Assembly (NCBI GenBank): GCA_023426245.1
Contig: JAFABB010000006.1
Location: 46,428-110,427, forward strand
Length of the DNA stretch: 64,000 nt
Reading direction: 5' to 3'
Source of the DNA: Bacillota bacterium
GTDB lineage: Bacteria > Bacillota > UBA4882 > UBA8346
Notes under the pieces: generated by a model
Databases searched by the model: none
Told to the model about the DNA's origin: nothing
What the model saw: the letters and a program-made list of their open reading frames with translations, nothing else
Program-made: the position numbers and the translations under genes
Shown here: positions 25,109 to 32,950 of the stretch, one piece after another
Layout: each line of letters opens with the position of its first letter
How positions within the stretch are numbered: position 1 is the stretch's first letter

Positions 25109-26266
25109 TTGAAGTTTCAAAGATTCGGAGTATTTTTATTGATTTTGATGGTGGCAATCGGGACATTTGTTTATGGAACCGGTAACGCAGCTACTGAAAT
25201 CGTAAAGATTGGTTTTTTGGGGGCCCTTACAGGTGATGTTGCCATGTACGGACAACCAACATTAGTCGGAATGAAAATGGCAGCAGAAAAGGTGAATAAA
25301 GCCGGAGGAGTGAACGGTAAACATATAGAAATAGTAGAAGCGGATAATCGGGGCGATAAACAAGAATGCGCTACCATTGTCCAGCGGTTTATCAGCCGGA
25401 ACAAAGTTGCTGCTATCGTGGGGGATCCTTGCACCGGGTTAACAAAAGTCGCCGCGCCGATAGCCGAACGTTCCAAAGTTATATTGCTTTCAGCCGGCGC
25501 AACCGGACCGGGTGTGGTGGAACTTGGGAAATACATATTTAGAGATACTTTATTGGATACGGTTGCAGTACCTGCCTTGATTGATTATTTTTCCAAGAAT
25601 TTCGGATATAAGAAAATCGCAGTGATTACCTCAGACAATAACGATTATAGTGTTGGTTTAACCAAAGTCTTCAAAGACGCCATCAAGGGCAAAGCCATTA
25701 CGGTTGTAACCGAAGAAAAAATTAAAGATGGCGATAAAGATTTCAGCGCGCAAATTACCAATATTAAAGCGAAGAATCCGGATATCATTTTCTTTTCCGG
25801 TTATTATACCGAGGGTTCTTTAATCATGAAGGAAGCCCGGAAGCAAGGAATGAAAATTAACTTATTCGGCGGGGACGGTTTATATTCACCCACCCTAATC
25901 TCTTTGGGCGGCAGCGCAATTGAGGGAAGCATGGTCTATGTCGGTTTTTCACCGGAACAGCCTACTCCTGAGACTGCCAAATTTATTGAAACATTTAAAG
26001 CTTCCAACAACGGCAAATTACCCGGACTCTTTGAGACTCAAGGGTATGATGCAGTCATTATCCTGGCTGAAGCGATGAAGAGAGCGAAAAGCAATGATCC
26101 AAAATTATTCCGCGATCAAGTTGCCAAAACCAGCAATTTTAAAGGGGTATCCGGCAATATTACTTTCCGGGCGAATCAAGAACCGGTAAAAAGTCCCGTT
26201 TATCTACTAGAAGTTAAAAAGGGGCGGTTTGCCTTAAAGGCCAAAGTACCTGTAAATATTAACTAG
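25109..26266 (+). CDS. livK: Branched-chain amino acid ABC transporter substrate-binding protein
   Basis: An extracytoplasmic Leu/Ile/Val-type receptor of 385 residues. The signal peptide (hydrophobic residues about 6-25) ends before ATEIVKIGFLGALTGDVAMYG, the usual start of the mature protein. LVGMKMAAEKVNKAGGVNGK and GDPCTGLTKVAAPIAE are family motifs. The start is a TTG at 25109, seven bases after GGAGGGGG. It is the first gene of a complete five-gene operon. Confidence 0.93.
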   Translation: MKFQRFGVFLLILMVAIGTFVYGTGNAATEIVKIGFLGALTGDVAMYGQPTLVGMKMAAEKVNKAGGVNGKHIEIVEADNRGDKQECATIVQRFISRNKVAAIVGDPCTGLTKVAAPIAERSKVILLSAGATGPGVVELGKYIFRDTLLDTVAVPALIDYFSKNFGYKKIAVITSDNNDYSVGLTKVFKDAIKGKAITVVTEEKIKDGDKDFSAQITNIKAKNPDIIFFSGYYTEGSLIMKEARKQGMKINLFGGDGLYSPTLISLGGSAIEGSMVYVGFSPEQPTPETAKFIETFKASNNGKLPGLFETQGYDAVIILAEAMKRAKSNDPKLFRDQVAKTSNFKGVSGNITFRANQEPVKSPVYLLEVKKGRFALKAKVPVNIN

Positions 26267-26276
26267 GGGGACCTTC

Positions 26277-27152
26277 ATGTTCTGGCAGCAGTTGGTAAAC
26301 GGCTTAGCTTTGGGCAGTACGTATGCTTTAATCGCTCTAGGCTATACCATGGTTTATGGAATTATTCAATTATTAAATTTCGCCCATGGTGAGATATACA
26401 TGATGGGGGCCTTTGTAGCCCTGTTACTGGTGTTGGTCTTCAAAGTGAATATTTTTTTGGCGATGATTTTAGCGATGGTCTGTTGTGGACTTTTAGGGGT
26501 GGTTATTGAGTTTATTGCTTACCGGCCGCTCCGAAAGTCCTCAAGACTTTCTGCTTTGATCTCGGCTATTGGCGTGTCTACCTTCTTGTCAACCTTGGCT
26601 CTATTGGTGTTTGGCGCCGATGCCAAGGGATTTCCCGACAACGCCTTTCCGGTGACTCAATTCCACTTAGGATCTGTCGATTTCTCATCCCTGCAGCTGC
26701 TAATCTTTGGAGTATCGGCAGCATTAATGATAACCTTGGAATTTATCGTCCAAAAAACTAAAATCGGTAAAGCGATGCGGGCTACATCCCAAGATTATAA
26801 TACCGCCGCCCTCATGGGAGTCAACATTAATTTAGTGATTGCATTCACTTTTGCAATCGGCTCTTCTTTAGCAGCGGCAGGCGGTGTGCTGGTCGGGATT
26901 TATTTTAACGCTGTTTCTTTTAATATGGGTCTGATGGCTGGGTTAAAAGCTTTCGCCGCTGCGGTATTAGGCGGAATTGGTTCAATCCGCGGCGCTATGC
27001 TCGGCGGTTTGTTTTTGGGCGTTATCGAAGTTTTCGGAGTCGCTTTAGGTTATTCGTCCTATCGTGATGCAATTGCCTTCGCGATTTTGATTGTTTTTTT
27101 GTTTTTTAGGCCCACCGGATTACTCGGGCAAAAGATTCAGAAGAAGGTATAG
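26277..27152 (+). CDS. livH: Branched-chain amino acid ABC transporter permease LivH
   Basis: A 291-residue inner-membrane permease with about eight helices. WQQLVNGLALGSTYALIALGYTMVYGIIQLLNFAHGE is the LivH signature (split here between two helices). The conserved region AAAVLGGIGSIRGAMLGGLFLG near residue 225 contacts the ATPases. The ATG at 26277 is preceded by GGGGGACC, ten bases after livK. Confidence 0.94.
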   Translation: MFWQQLVNGLALGSTYALIALGYTMVYGIIQLLNFAHGEIYMMGAFVALLLVLVFKVNIFLAMILAMVCCGLLGVVIEFIAYRPLRKSSRLSALISAIGVSTFLSTLALLVFGADAKGFPDNAFPVTQFHLGSVDFSSLQLLIFGVSAALMITLEFIVQKTKIGKAMRATSQDYNTAALMGVNINLVIAFTFAIGSSLAAAGGVLVGIYFNAVSFNMGLMAGLKAFAAAVLGGIGSIRGAMLGGLFLGVIEVFGVALGYSSYRDAIAFAILIVFLFFRPTGLLGQKIQKKV

Positions 27153-27160
27153 GTAAATTA

Positions 27161-28087
27161 ATGGCTGAAATTTTACAACGAGTTGTTTCGACGATTGATC
27201 CGTATATATTGCAAATCATGATTAACATTTGTATTGCAATTATTTTAGCATTGGGCCTGAACCTGATAACTGGGCTAACCGGGCAATTATCATTAGGTCA
27301 TGCTGCTTTCATGAGTATTGGTGCATTTACCGGTGGGATACTGACGATAAAATTTGGATTGCCTTTTTGCTTTGATATTTTGGCTGCCGGATTTTTTGCC
27401 GCTTTATCCGGGATCATCATTGGGTTCCCCACACTCAGACTGTCCGGAGATTATTTAGCCATTGCAACTCTTGGTTTTGCTGAAATCATCAAAGTGGTTT
27501 TTTTAAATTTGGACATTACCAACCGGGCATTGGGACTTTCCGTGCCTCCGCCCAATAGCAATATTCCTTTAGAGGTTTATGTTTTGATAGTAGCTATTTT
27601 AACAATCGTGATGATGGCCTTGATTCATAATTCCAGATTTGGAAGGGCCTTAAAAGCAATCCGCGAAGATGAGATCGCCGCAGAATCCATGGGCATTAAT
27701 GCTACAGGATATAAAATTGCTGCTTTTTCGGTAGGCGCATTTTTTGCCGGTATCAGTGGTTGTTTATATGCTCACTTTATTGCTTACATTAACCCATCGG
27801 ACTTTGGGTTTTCAAAATCGATCGATATATTAAACATGGTAGTCCTCGGAGGACTGGGAAGCATACCGGGTACCATTATCGGCTCCGCTTTACTGACAAC
27901 TGCTCCGGAATTTTTGGGTTTTATGTCAAGGTACCGGATGCTGGTCTATGGCGCAATGTTGGTTTTTTTGATGATCTTTCGGCCTAACGGCTTACTTGGG
28001 GGGGTTAGCTTTCGGACGTTGATTTTGAAACTGATCACCAAAAAGAATGCCTTCCCTGGTAACGCAGTTTCAATACGAAAGAAGTAG
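27161..28087 (+). CDS. livM: Branched-chain amino acid ABC transporter permease LivM
   Basis: A 308-residue permease. LALGLNLITGLTGQLSLGHAAFMSIGAF is the LivM N-terminal signature, and LNMVVLGGLGSIPGTIIGSA near residue 225 is the coupling loop. It lacks the long N-terminal extension of E. coli LivM, as usual outside the Proteobacteria. It starts nine bases after livH and pairs with it to form the channel. Confidence 0.94.
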   Translation: MAEILQRVVSTIDPYILQIMINICIAIILALGLNLITGLTGQLSLGHAAFMSIGAFTGGILTIKFGLPFCFDILAAGFFAALSGIIIGFPTLRLSGDYLAIATLGFAEIIKVVFLNLDITNRALGLSVPPPNSNIPLEVYVLIVAILTIVMMALIHNSRFGRALKAIREDEIAAESMGINATGYKIAAFSVGAFFAGISGCLYAHFIAYINPSDFGFSKSIDILNMVVLGGLGSIPGTIIGSALLTTAPEFLGFMSRYRMLVYGAMLVFLMIFRPNGLLGGVSFRTLILKLITKKNAFPGNAVSIRKK

Positions 28088-28099
28088 GGGTTATTAAAA

Positions 28100-28870
28100 G
28101 TGACAATATTAACGCTTGATGATGTTACAATTCGTTTTGGCGGTTTGGTAGCCGTTAATAAAGTGAATTTGCAAATTCATTCCGGGGAAATTTTAGCTTT
28201 AATCGGCCCTAACGGTGCGGGTAAAAGTACGATTTTTAATTTAATCACCGGAATTTATAAAGCCACTGAGGGAAGAATTTATTTTAAGAATAAGGATATC
28301 AGTGACAAAAAGCCATATCATATTGCCGGACTCGGCATTGCTCGAACGTTTCAAACCATTCACCTTTTTAATGAACTGAGTGTACTGGACAATGTTTTGA
28401 TTGGTGCCCATAATCAAGGAAAAATGGGGTTGGGTGGCGCCTTATTGGGTTTTACACCCTGGGTGCGCCGTGAAGAAAAAAATTTGTTTCATTTCGCAAT
28501 GGAATGCCTGGAAATGGTAAATTTAGATGAAAAGCAGCACGAAATGGCCAAAAATCTTTCTTATGGAGAACAAAGACGTTTGGAAATCGCACGGGCCTTG
28601 GCATTGAGGCCAGCTCTGTTATTGTTGGACGAGCCGGCAGCCGGAATGAATCCCAATGAAAAGAAAGAGTTAATGCAGTTTATTAAGGATATACGCGCCA
28701 AAGGCAACACGATTTTTTTGGTGGAACATGATATGAAGTTTGTTATGGGGATTTCCGACCGTGTGATAGTGCTCGATTACGGTTCAAAAATTGCCGAAGG
28801 CACACCGGATGATGTACGGAAAGATCAACGAGTGATTGAGGCTTATCTTGGAAAGGGTGCACTTCATTGA
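28100..28870 (+). CDS. livG: Branched-chain amino acid ABC transporter ATPase LivG
   Basis: A 256-residue ABC ATPase: LIGPNGAGKSTIFNLITG (Walker A), LSYGEQRRLEIARALAL (signature, Tyr-Gly variant typical of LivG), LLLLDEPAAGMNPNE (Walker B) and FLVEHDMKFVMGISDR. The C-terminal GTPDDVRKDQRVIEAYLG matches LivG. It starts at a GTG at 28100, 12 bases after livM. The stop overlaps the livF ATG. Confidence 0.95.
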   Translation: MTILTLDDVTIRFGGLVAVNKVNLQIHSGEILALIGPNGAGKSTIFNLITGIYKATEGRIYFKNKDISDKKPYHIAGLGIARTFQTIHLFNELSVLDNVLIGAHNQGKMGLGGALLGFTPWVRREEKNLFHFAMECLEMVNLDEKQHEMAKNLSYGEQRRLEIARALALRPALLLLDEPAAGMNPNEKKELMQFIKDIRAKGNTIFLVEHDMKFVMGISDRVIVLDYGSKIAEGTPDDVRKDQRVIEAYLGKGALH

Positions 28871-29577
28871 TGCTTGAGGTAAAAAATTTATTCGTAAATT
28901 ACGGCGCGATTCGGGCCTTATCCGATATTTCATTTGATGTGGAGGAGGGTGAAATTGTAGCCCTGATAGGAGCCAATGGGGCTGGAAAAACTACAACCCT
29001 CAACACCATATCAGGACTATTGCCTGTTTTAAAAGGGCAAATTTTTTTTAAAGGTATGGATATCACCAAAGCCCCTCCTCACAGGATTGTTCATTTTGGC
29101 ATATCGCATGTACCGGAGGGACGGCGGGTTTTTCCAAGAATGAGTGTGATTGAAAATTTAGAAATGGGCGCTTTTACCCGTAACGATCGGGTAGGCATCC
29201 GTACCAGTATGGAAGAAATATTTCGTCTTTTTCCAAGACTTGATGAACGCAAGGAGCAAATGGCGGCGACTTTAAGCGGTGGAGAACAGCAAATGCTGGC
29301 GATGGGAAGGGCTTTGATGGCTAAACCTGTATTGATGCTGATGGATGAACCTTCAATGGGGCTGGCCCCTATGCTGGTGACTGAAATTTTTAAAATTATT
29401 GACGATATCAACCGTTTAGGAACTACGATTCTACTGGTTGAACAAAATGCCAATATCGCTTTATCCATTGCCAACCGGGCTTTTGTAATGGAAACAGGAA
29501 ATATCACCCTTCAAGGCAACGCCAAGGAGTTGGCCGTTAATCCGGCAATCCGTAAAGCCTACTTGGGGGAAGAATGA
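28870..29577 (+). CDS. livF: Branched-chain amino acid ABC transporter ATPase LivF
   Basis: A 235-residue ABC ATPase: LIGANGAGKTTTLNTISGLL (Walker A), TLSGGEQQMLAMGRALMAKP (signature), LMLMDEPSMGLAPMLV (Walker B) and LVEQNANIALSIANR. FGISHVPEGRRVFPRMSV is diagnostic of LivF. The ATG at 28870 shares a base with the livG stop. It completes the LivKHMGF set. Confidence 0.95.
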   Translation: MLEVKNLFVNYGAIRALSDISFDVEEGEIVALIGANGAGKTTTLNTISGLLPVLKGQIFFKGMDITKAPPHRIVHFGISHVPEGRRVFPRMSVIENLEMGAFTRNDRVGIRTSMEEIFRLFPRLDERKEQMAATLSGGEQQMLAMGRALMAKPVLMLMDEPSMGLAPMLVTEIFKIIDDINRLGTTILLVEQNANIALSIANRAFVMETGNITLQGNAKELAVNPAIRKAYLGEE

Positions 29578-29591
29578 GTTCCCACAAAAAT

Positions 29592-29619
29592 AAGCGGCGT
29601 TTTTTTATAAACGCCGCTT
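29592..29619. terminator. Bidirectional terminator hairpin
   Basis: AAGCGGCGTTT at 29592-29602 pairs perfectly with AAACGCCGCTT at 29609-29619. The T-run following the stem is on the minus strand (ATTTTTG), so it suits the converging gene at 29643-29813 best, but it also ends the livF transcript. Confidence 0.8.
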
Positions 29620-29642
29620 GGAAAATCAAATTTAACGAGCTT

Positions 29643-29813
29643 TTAGGGTCGGACAGGGGCTTCATTTTTGGTCCAGGCTACCATATAAAAGGTTTGATCA
29701 TTCATTTTATAAGTATCAATGAGCAACCATCCTAATGCCACGTATTTATTAGCTTCTTCCTGAGATTTGGTCTCAACCGTTTCTTTAATATCTTCCGCTT
29801 TAAGATCAGGCAC
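29643..29813 (-). CDS. Small conserved protein, 56 aa (paralogue A)
   Basis: A 56-residue soluble protein with LKAEDIKETVETKSQEEANK, then LGWLLIDTYKMNDQTFYMVAW. It is clearly paralogous to the product of 30514-30681: both share DIKETxExxSQEEA, LGWxxIDTYKMND and TFYxxAW. The start is a GTG at 29813, since AAAGGATG precedes it; an ATG at 29831 overlaps that site. I do not recognise the family. The general shape, a helix followed by beta strands with GW, recalls small DUF4177-like proteins. Confidence 0.7.
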   Translation of the reverse strand: MPDLKAEDIKETVETKSQEEANKYVALGWLLIDTYKMNDQTFYMVAWTKNEAPVRP

Positions 29814-29972
29814 GATGTCACATCCTTTCATAGATAGCTGATAAACCCAAATGATTACTTGACATACATCAACTGTGTTTAATGCATTTTTTATATTTTA
29901 AGAAAGCGGGTTACAATAAACACAATTTAATCATAAACAATAATTTTTAAAATGTCAATCCAATGAATTATA

Positions 29973-30002
29973 TTTACTTTGCCATCTGGAGAGATATATA
30001 AT
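29973..30002 (+). promoter_or_regulatory. Putative sigma-A promoter
   Basis: TATAAT at 29997-30002 with a TTTACT-like -35 at 29973-29978 (18-base spacer), 28 bases before the ATG of the ABA-sandwich gene, which has GGGAGG at 30019-30024. Confidence 0.5.
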
Positions 30003-30030
30003 AAATAGATAAGATTAAGGGAGGTTCCTT

Positions 30031-30489
30031 ATGACAACCGAGGAAATATTAAAATTACAACCGAGTGCCGAATTGGATGCGTGTGTAGCGGAGATTGTCT
30101 ATAAATATTCTGTCATTTGGCTTAATACCGGGTTAGGTTTTTATCCGTTTATTTGGGAAAGGGAAGCTGAAAAGAATTCTAGCCGGTATAATCAACTGGT
30201 TGGAGGCCATTGGATTACTGGTGTGGCACGGAACGGGGAATCAATAGAAATTTATGGAACCATTGTCCCTAAATACTCGGAATCCGTTGACAATGCCTGG
30301 GAAATTGAAAATGAAATGAATTCCAGAGGGTGGAAAATTCATCTTCATCGATTCGGAGAAGGATTTAATTGTTATTTTCATCACCCGTCGAAAATGAAAA
30401 CAACCGCATGCAGTTATTCGGCGAATATTGCCGGGGCTATCAGCAAAGCCTCTCTTTTAGCGGCCCTGGAAATATTTGCTCAAACCTAA
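30031..30489 (+). CDS. Phage ABA-sandwich domain protein
   Basis: A soluble protein of 152 residues. The pattern YSESVDNAWEIENEMNSRGW, KIHLHRFGEGFNCYF and the Ala-rich SANIAGAISKASLLAALEI end matches the phage ABA-sandwich (BC1872-like) domain found in phages and chromosomes of Bacillota. The function of the domain is not known. No other phage gene is nearby, so this is a lone domesticated or relic gene. It lies between two minus-strand paralogues and has its own promoter and ribosome site. Confidence 0.6.
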   Translation: MTTEEILKLQPSAELDACVAEIVYKYSVIWLNTGLGFYPFIWEREAEKNSSRYNQLVGGHWITGVARNGESIEIYGTIVPKYSESVDNAWEIENEMNSRGWKIHLHRFGEGFNCYFHHPSKMKTTACSYSANIAGAISKASLLAALEIFAQT

Positions 30490-30513
30490 GCGGTTGTTGT
30501 TTTTATTATAGAA

Positions 30514-30681
30514 TTAGCGGGCCGGAGCACCATCTTTGGCCCAAGCCAATACATAAAATGTATTATCGTTCATTTTATATGTATCGATGATAACCCAACC
30601 TAATCCTTCCAATCTCTTCGCTTCTTCTTGTGATGGGGCTTCAGTTGTTTCTTTAATATCTTCAGGTTTGATATCAGGCAT
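30514..30681 (-). CDS. Small conserved protein, 55 aa (paralogue B)
   Basis: A 55-residue protein, MPDIKPEDIKETTEAPSQEE then LGWVIIDTYKMNDNTFYVLAW. The ATG at 30681 lies six bases after AAAGGATGG; an in-frame upstream ATG at 30699 overlaps that site. It is about two-thirds identical to paralogue A and is also on the minus strand. Both have the same ribosome-site context, which suggests duplication including the leader. Function unknown. Confidence 0.7.
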   Translation of the reverse strand: MPDIKPEDIKETTEAPSQEEAKRLEGLGWVIIDTYKMNDNTFYVLAWAKDGAPAR

Positions 30682-31072
30682 TTCATTCCATCCTTTCAAT
30701 TTTCAGTTTTAATATTAATTCAACAAGATTGGTATAAATTCCTACTAATTTTTGAAGGAAAAAAAGTTTTCCATATAATCATCAATATTCAACTGAAAAT
30801 AGATTTTTTTGCGCTGCGAGAATCTCAAGCGAGTCTTTAAAATTTTTGAGGGACAACCCCGCAAATCACATTACAGATACCCTGCAATTTTCATTTTTAG
30901 GCTCTGGTAAAGCGTTGTGCGGGGGAGTATACAATCATTTGGAATTTGATTTAAAGCAAGTTTGGCATTATGGAAAAATCCAGTGTTTTTGGCAGAGAGG
31001 ACGGAACTAAAAACAGAGGGATGTTAATATAATGTTATATAGAAGATGAGGTGGAGTGAATTTTTTATTTGA

Positions 31073-31144
31073 CATGTAATAAATTCCTTTGTTGACAATT
31101 GTTTTTTTATTTTTCGTAAATAACATGTTAAAATTTATTACATG
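31073..31144 (+). repeat. 13-bp perfect inverted repeat bracketing the glnA promoter
   Basis: CATGTAATAAATT at 31073-31085 is the exact reverse complement of AATTTATTACATG at 31132-31144. The right arm overlaps the GlnR-type box and the left arm contains a matching TGTAA half-site, so the two may form a paired operator. Confidence 0.75.
31126..31142 (+). promoter_or_regulatory. GlnR/TnrA-type operator upstream of glnA
   Basis: TGTTA-AAATTTA-TTACA fits the consensus TGTNA-N7-TNACA exactly. It lies 83 bases before the glnA start and about 30 bases downstream of a TTGACA element at 31092. A nearby -10 is not clear (TAAATA at 31117-31122 would give a 19-base spacer). In Bacillus-type regulation GlnR represses glnA at such boxes under nitrogen excess. 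No glnR gene is visible in this window. Confidence 0.75.
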
Positions 31145-31224
31145 AACCAAAGACGTAGGGGTGAGGTGAAATCACAAAGTTTGATTTATTCAATTTAATC
31201 AAGAGAAAAAAAGGAGGGAAAAGC

Positions 31225-32679
31225 ATGGCTATTCAAGTGAATCAATCGGAAATTGAAAAAGTGATTCAAATCATTAAAGAAAACAACATCGCGATCATTG
31301 ATCTCAAATTCACCGATTTGCCCGGTCTGTGGCAACATTTTTCGATTCCTGCGCAAGAACTCTATGAATCTGGGGATCCTCTCAAAAGTATCTGGTCGGA
31401 GGGGATTGGTTTTGATGGCTCATCAATACGGGGTTTTCAGAAGATTCAAGAGTCCGATATGAATTTGTATTTGGATGCAACCACTGCCATAGTCGATCCA
31501 GCCTGTGAAATTCCAACGCTCAGTATTTTATGCGATATTTATGACCCGATCTCTAAAAAACACTACACGCGCGATCCACGCCATGTTGCCAAGAAGGCTG
31601 CAGCCTATCTAAAGAGTAGCGGTATTGCCGACGAGAGTTATTGGGGACCGGAACTTGAATTTTTTATTTTCGACGATATCCGTTTTGATCAGAATCAAAG
31701 TTCCGGTTATTACTTCATTGATTCGATTGAAGGCATTTGGAATTCTGGAAAAAACGAAGAACCGAATCTCGGCTTTAAGCCAAGGAATAAAGAAGGGTAT
31801 TTCCCAGTCCCGCCCCATGATTCTTTACAGGATTTGCGGAGTAAAATTGTACTGGCTATGCTTAAAGCCGGCATTTCCATAGAGGTTCATCATCATGAAG
31901 TAGCAACGGCCGGACAATGTGAAATCGATATGCGTTATAATACTCTTGTGAAATCGGCTGATAACTGTTTATTGTATAAGTATATCGTTAAGAATATTGC
32001 CAAACAGAATCATATGACTGCAACTTTCATGCCAAAACCCCTCTTTGGAGATAATGGTTCCGGTATGCATACTCATCAATCGCTATGGAAAAATGGTCAG
32101 AACATTTTTTATGATCCCAAAGGTTATGCTTTGTTATCTGAAACAGCCCTATATTATATCGGAGGCCTTTTAAAGCATGCCAATGCATTAATGGCGTTTT
32201 GCGCTCCGACTGTAAATTCTTATAAGCGTTTAGTTCCCGGTTTTGAGGCTCCCGTCAATTTGGCGTATTCACAACGTAACCGTTCCGCTGCAGTACGTAT
32301 ACCGATGTATACCGACAATCCAAAATCCAAGCGAATTGAGTTTAGGCCTCCCGATCCGACAGCCAATCAATACCTGGCTTTTGCGGCGATGTTAATGGCG
32401 GGGTTGGATGGCATCGAAAATAAATTAGACCCAGGTGCTCCCCTGGATAAGAATATCTATGAATTGGCTCCGGATGAAGCGGCTAAAGTACAAACCGTAC
32501 CCGGCTCTTTGGATGCCTCTTTGGATGCTCTGGAAAAAGATTATGATTTTCTTTTGAAGGGCGACGTCTTCACCAAGGATGTGATTGATGTTTGGCTTCA
32601 ATATAAACGGGAAAACGAAATCAATCCGATTCGTATACGGCCACATCCTTATGAATTCTATTTATATTACGATATCTAA
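31225..32679 (+). CDS. glnA: Glutamine synthetase type I
   Basis: ATP-dependent amidation of glutamate. The product is 484 residues with FTDLPGLWQHFSIP, GFDGSSIRGFQ, the metal site WGPELEFFIFD, HHHEVATAGQCEID and KPLFGDNGSGMHTHQS. It is the longer GSI-beta-like form: it has an insertion around residues 150-200 and a segment DKNIYELAPDEAAK corresponding to the adenylylation-site region (NLYDLPPEE) of enteric enzymes. The ATG follows AAGGAGGG. A hairpin terminator follows at 32702. The combination with a GlnR-type box is noted separately. Confidence 0.95.
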   Translation: MAIQVNQSEIEKVIQIIKENNIAIIDLKFTDLPGLWQHFSIPAQELYESGDPLKSIWSEGIGFDGSSIRGFQKIQESDMNLYLDATTAIVDPACEIPTLSILCDIYDPISKKHYTRDPRHVAKKAAAYLKSSGIADESYWGPELEFFIFDDIRFDQNQSSGYYFIDSIEGIWNSGKNEEPNLGFKPRNKEGYFPVPPHDSLQDLRSKIVLAMLKAGISIEVHHHEVATAGQCEIDMRYNTLVKSADNCLLYKYIVKNIAKQNHMTATFMPKPLFGDNGSGMHTHQSLWKNGQNIFYDPKGYALLSETALYYIGGLLKHANALMAFCAPTVNSYKRLVPGFEAPVNLAYSQRNRSAAVRIPMYTDNPKSKRIEFRPPDPTANQYLAFAAMLMAGLDGIENKLDPGAPLDKNIYELAPDEAAKVQTVPGSLDASLDALEKDYDFLLKGDVFTKDVIDVWLQYKRENEINPIRIRPHPYEFYLYYDI

Positions 32680-32701
32680 ACAAATTCATCTAAAATTTGG
32701 T

Positions 32702-32729
32702 AAAATACACCTTTCAAAAGGTGTATTTT
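32702..32729 (+). terminator. Intrinsic terminator of glnA
   Basis: AAAATACACCTTT at 32702-32714 pairs perfectly with AAAGGTGTATTTT at 32717-32729, followed by a T-rich stretch. Confidence 0.85.
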
Positions 32730-32950
32730 ATTATATCTTTTTTGAAATTTCAAACACAACTATGATAATCTTGTGTCAAGATTAAATTTGTGACGAGGGA
32801 TAAAAGGTTGTTTTGAGTTATATTTTTGTAATCTATTAAGTTAACATATTGAAAACACTCTTGCAAAAATCCAAAAATAATGTTAAGTTATTAAAAAAAG
32901 AAAGCAGCAGAAGGAAAGTAACAAAAACATTACACGAGAGGAGATTAGTG

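Larger units (their letters stand above)
30682..31224. other. Intergenic region with glnA regulatory sequences
   Basis: About 540 bases without a gene. The last 150 bases hold the glnA control region: a TTGACA at 31092-31097, a GlnR-type box at 31126-31142 and a 13-bp inverted repeat. The first part (30700-31020) shows nothing recognisable. Confidence 0.6.

Noticed and set aside
30031..30489. Prophage
   Set aside because: The ABA-sandwich gene is the only phage-associated feature; no integrase, structural or lysis gene and no att-like repeat is nearby.
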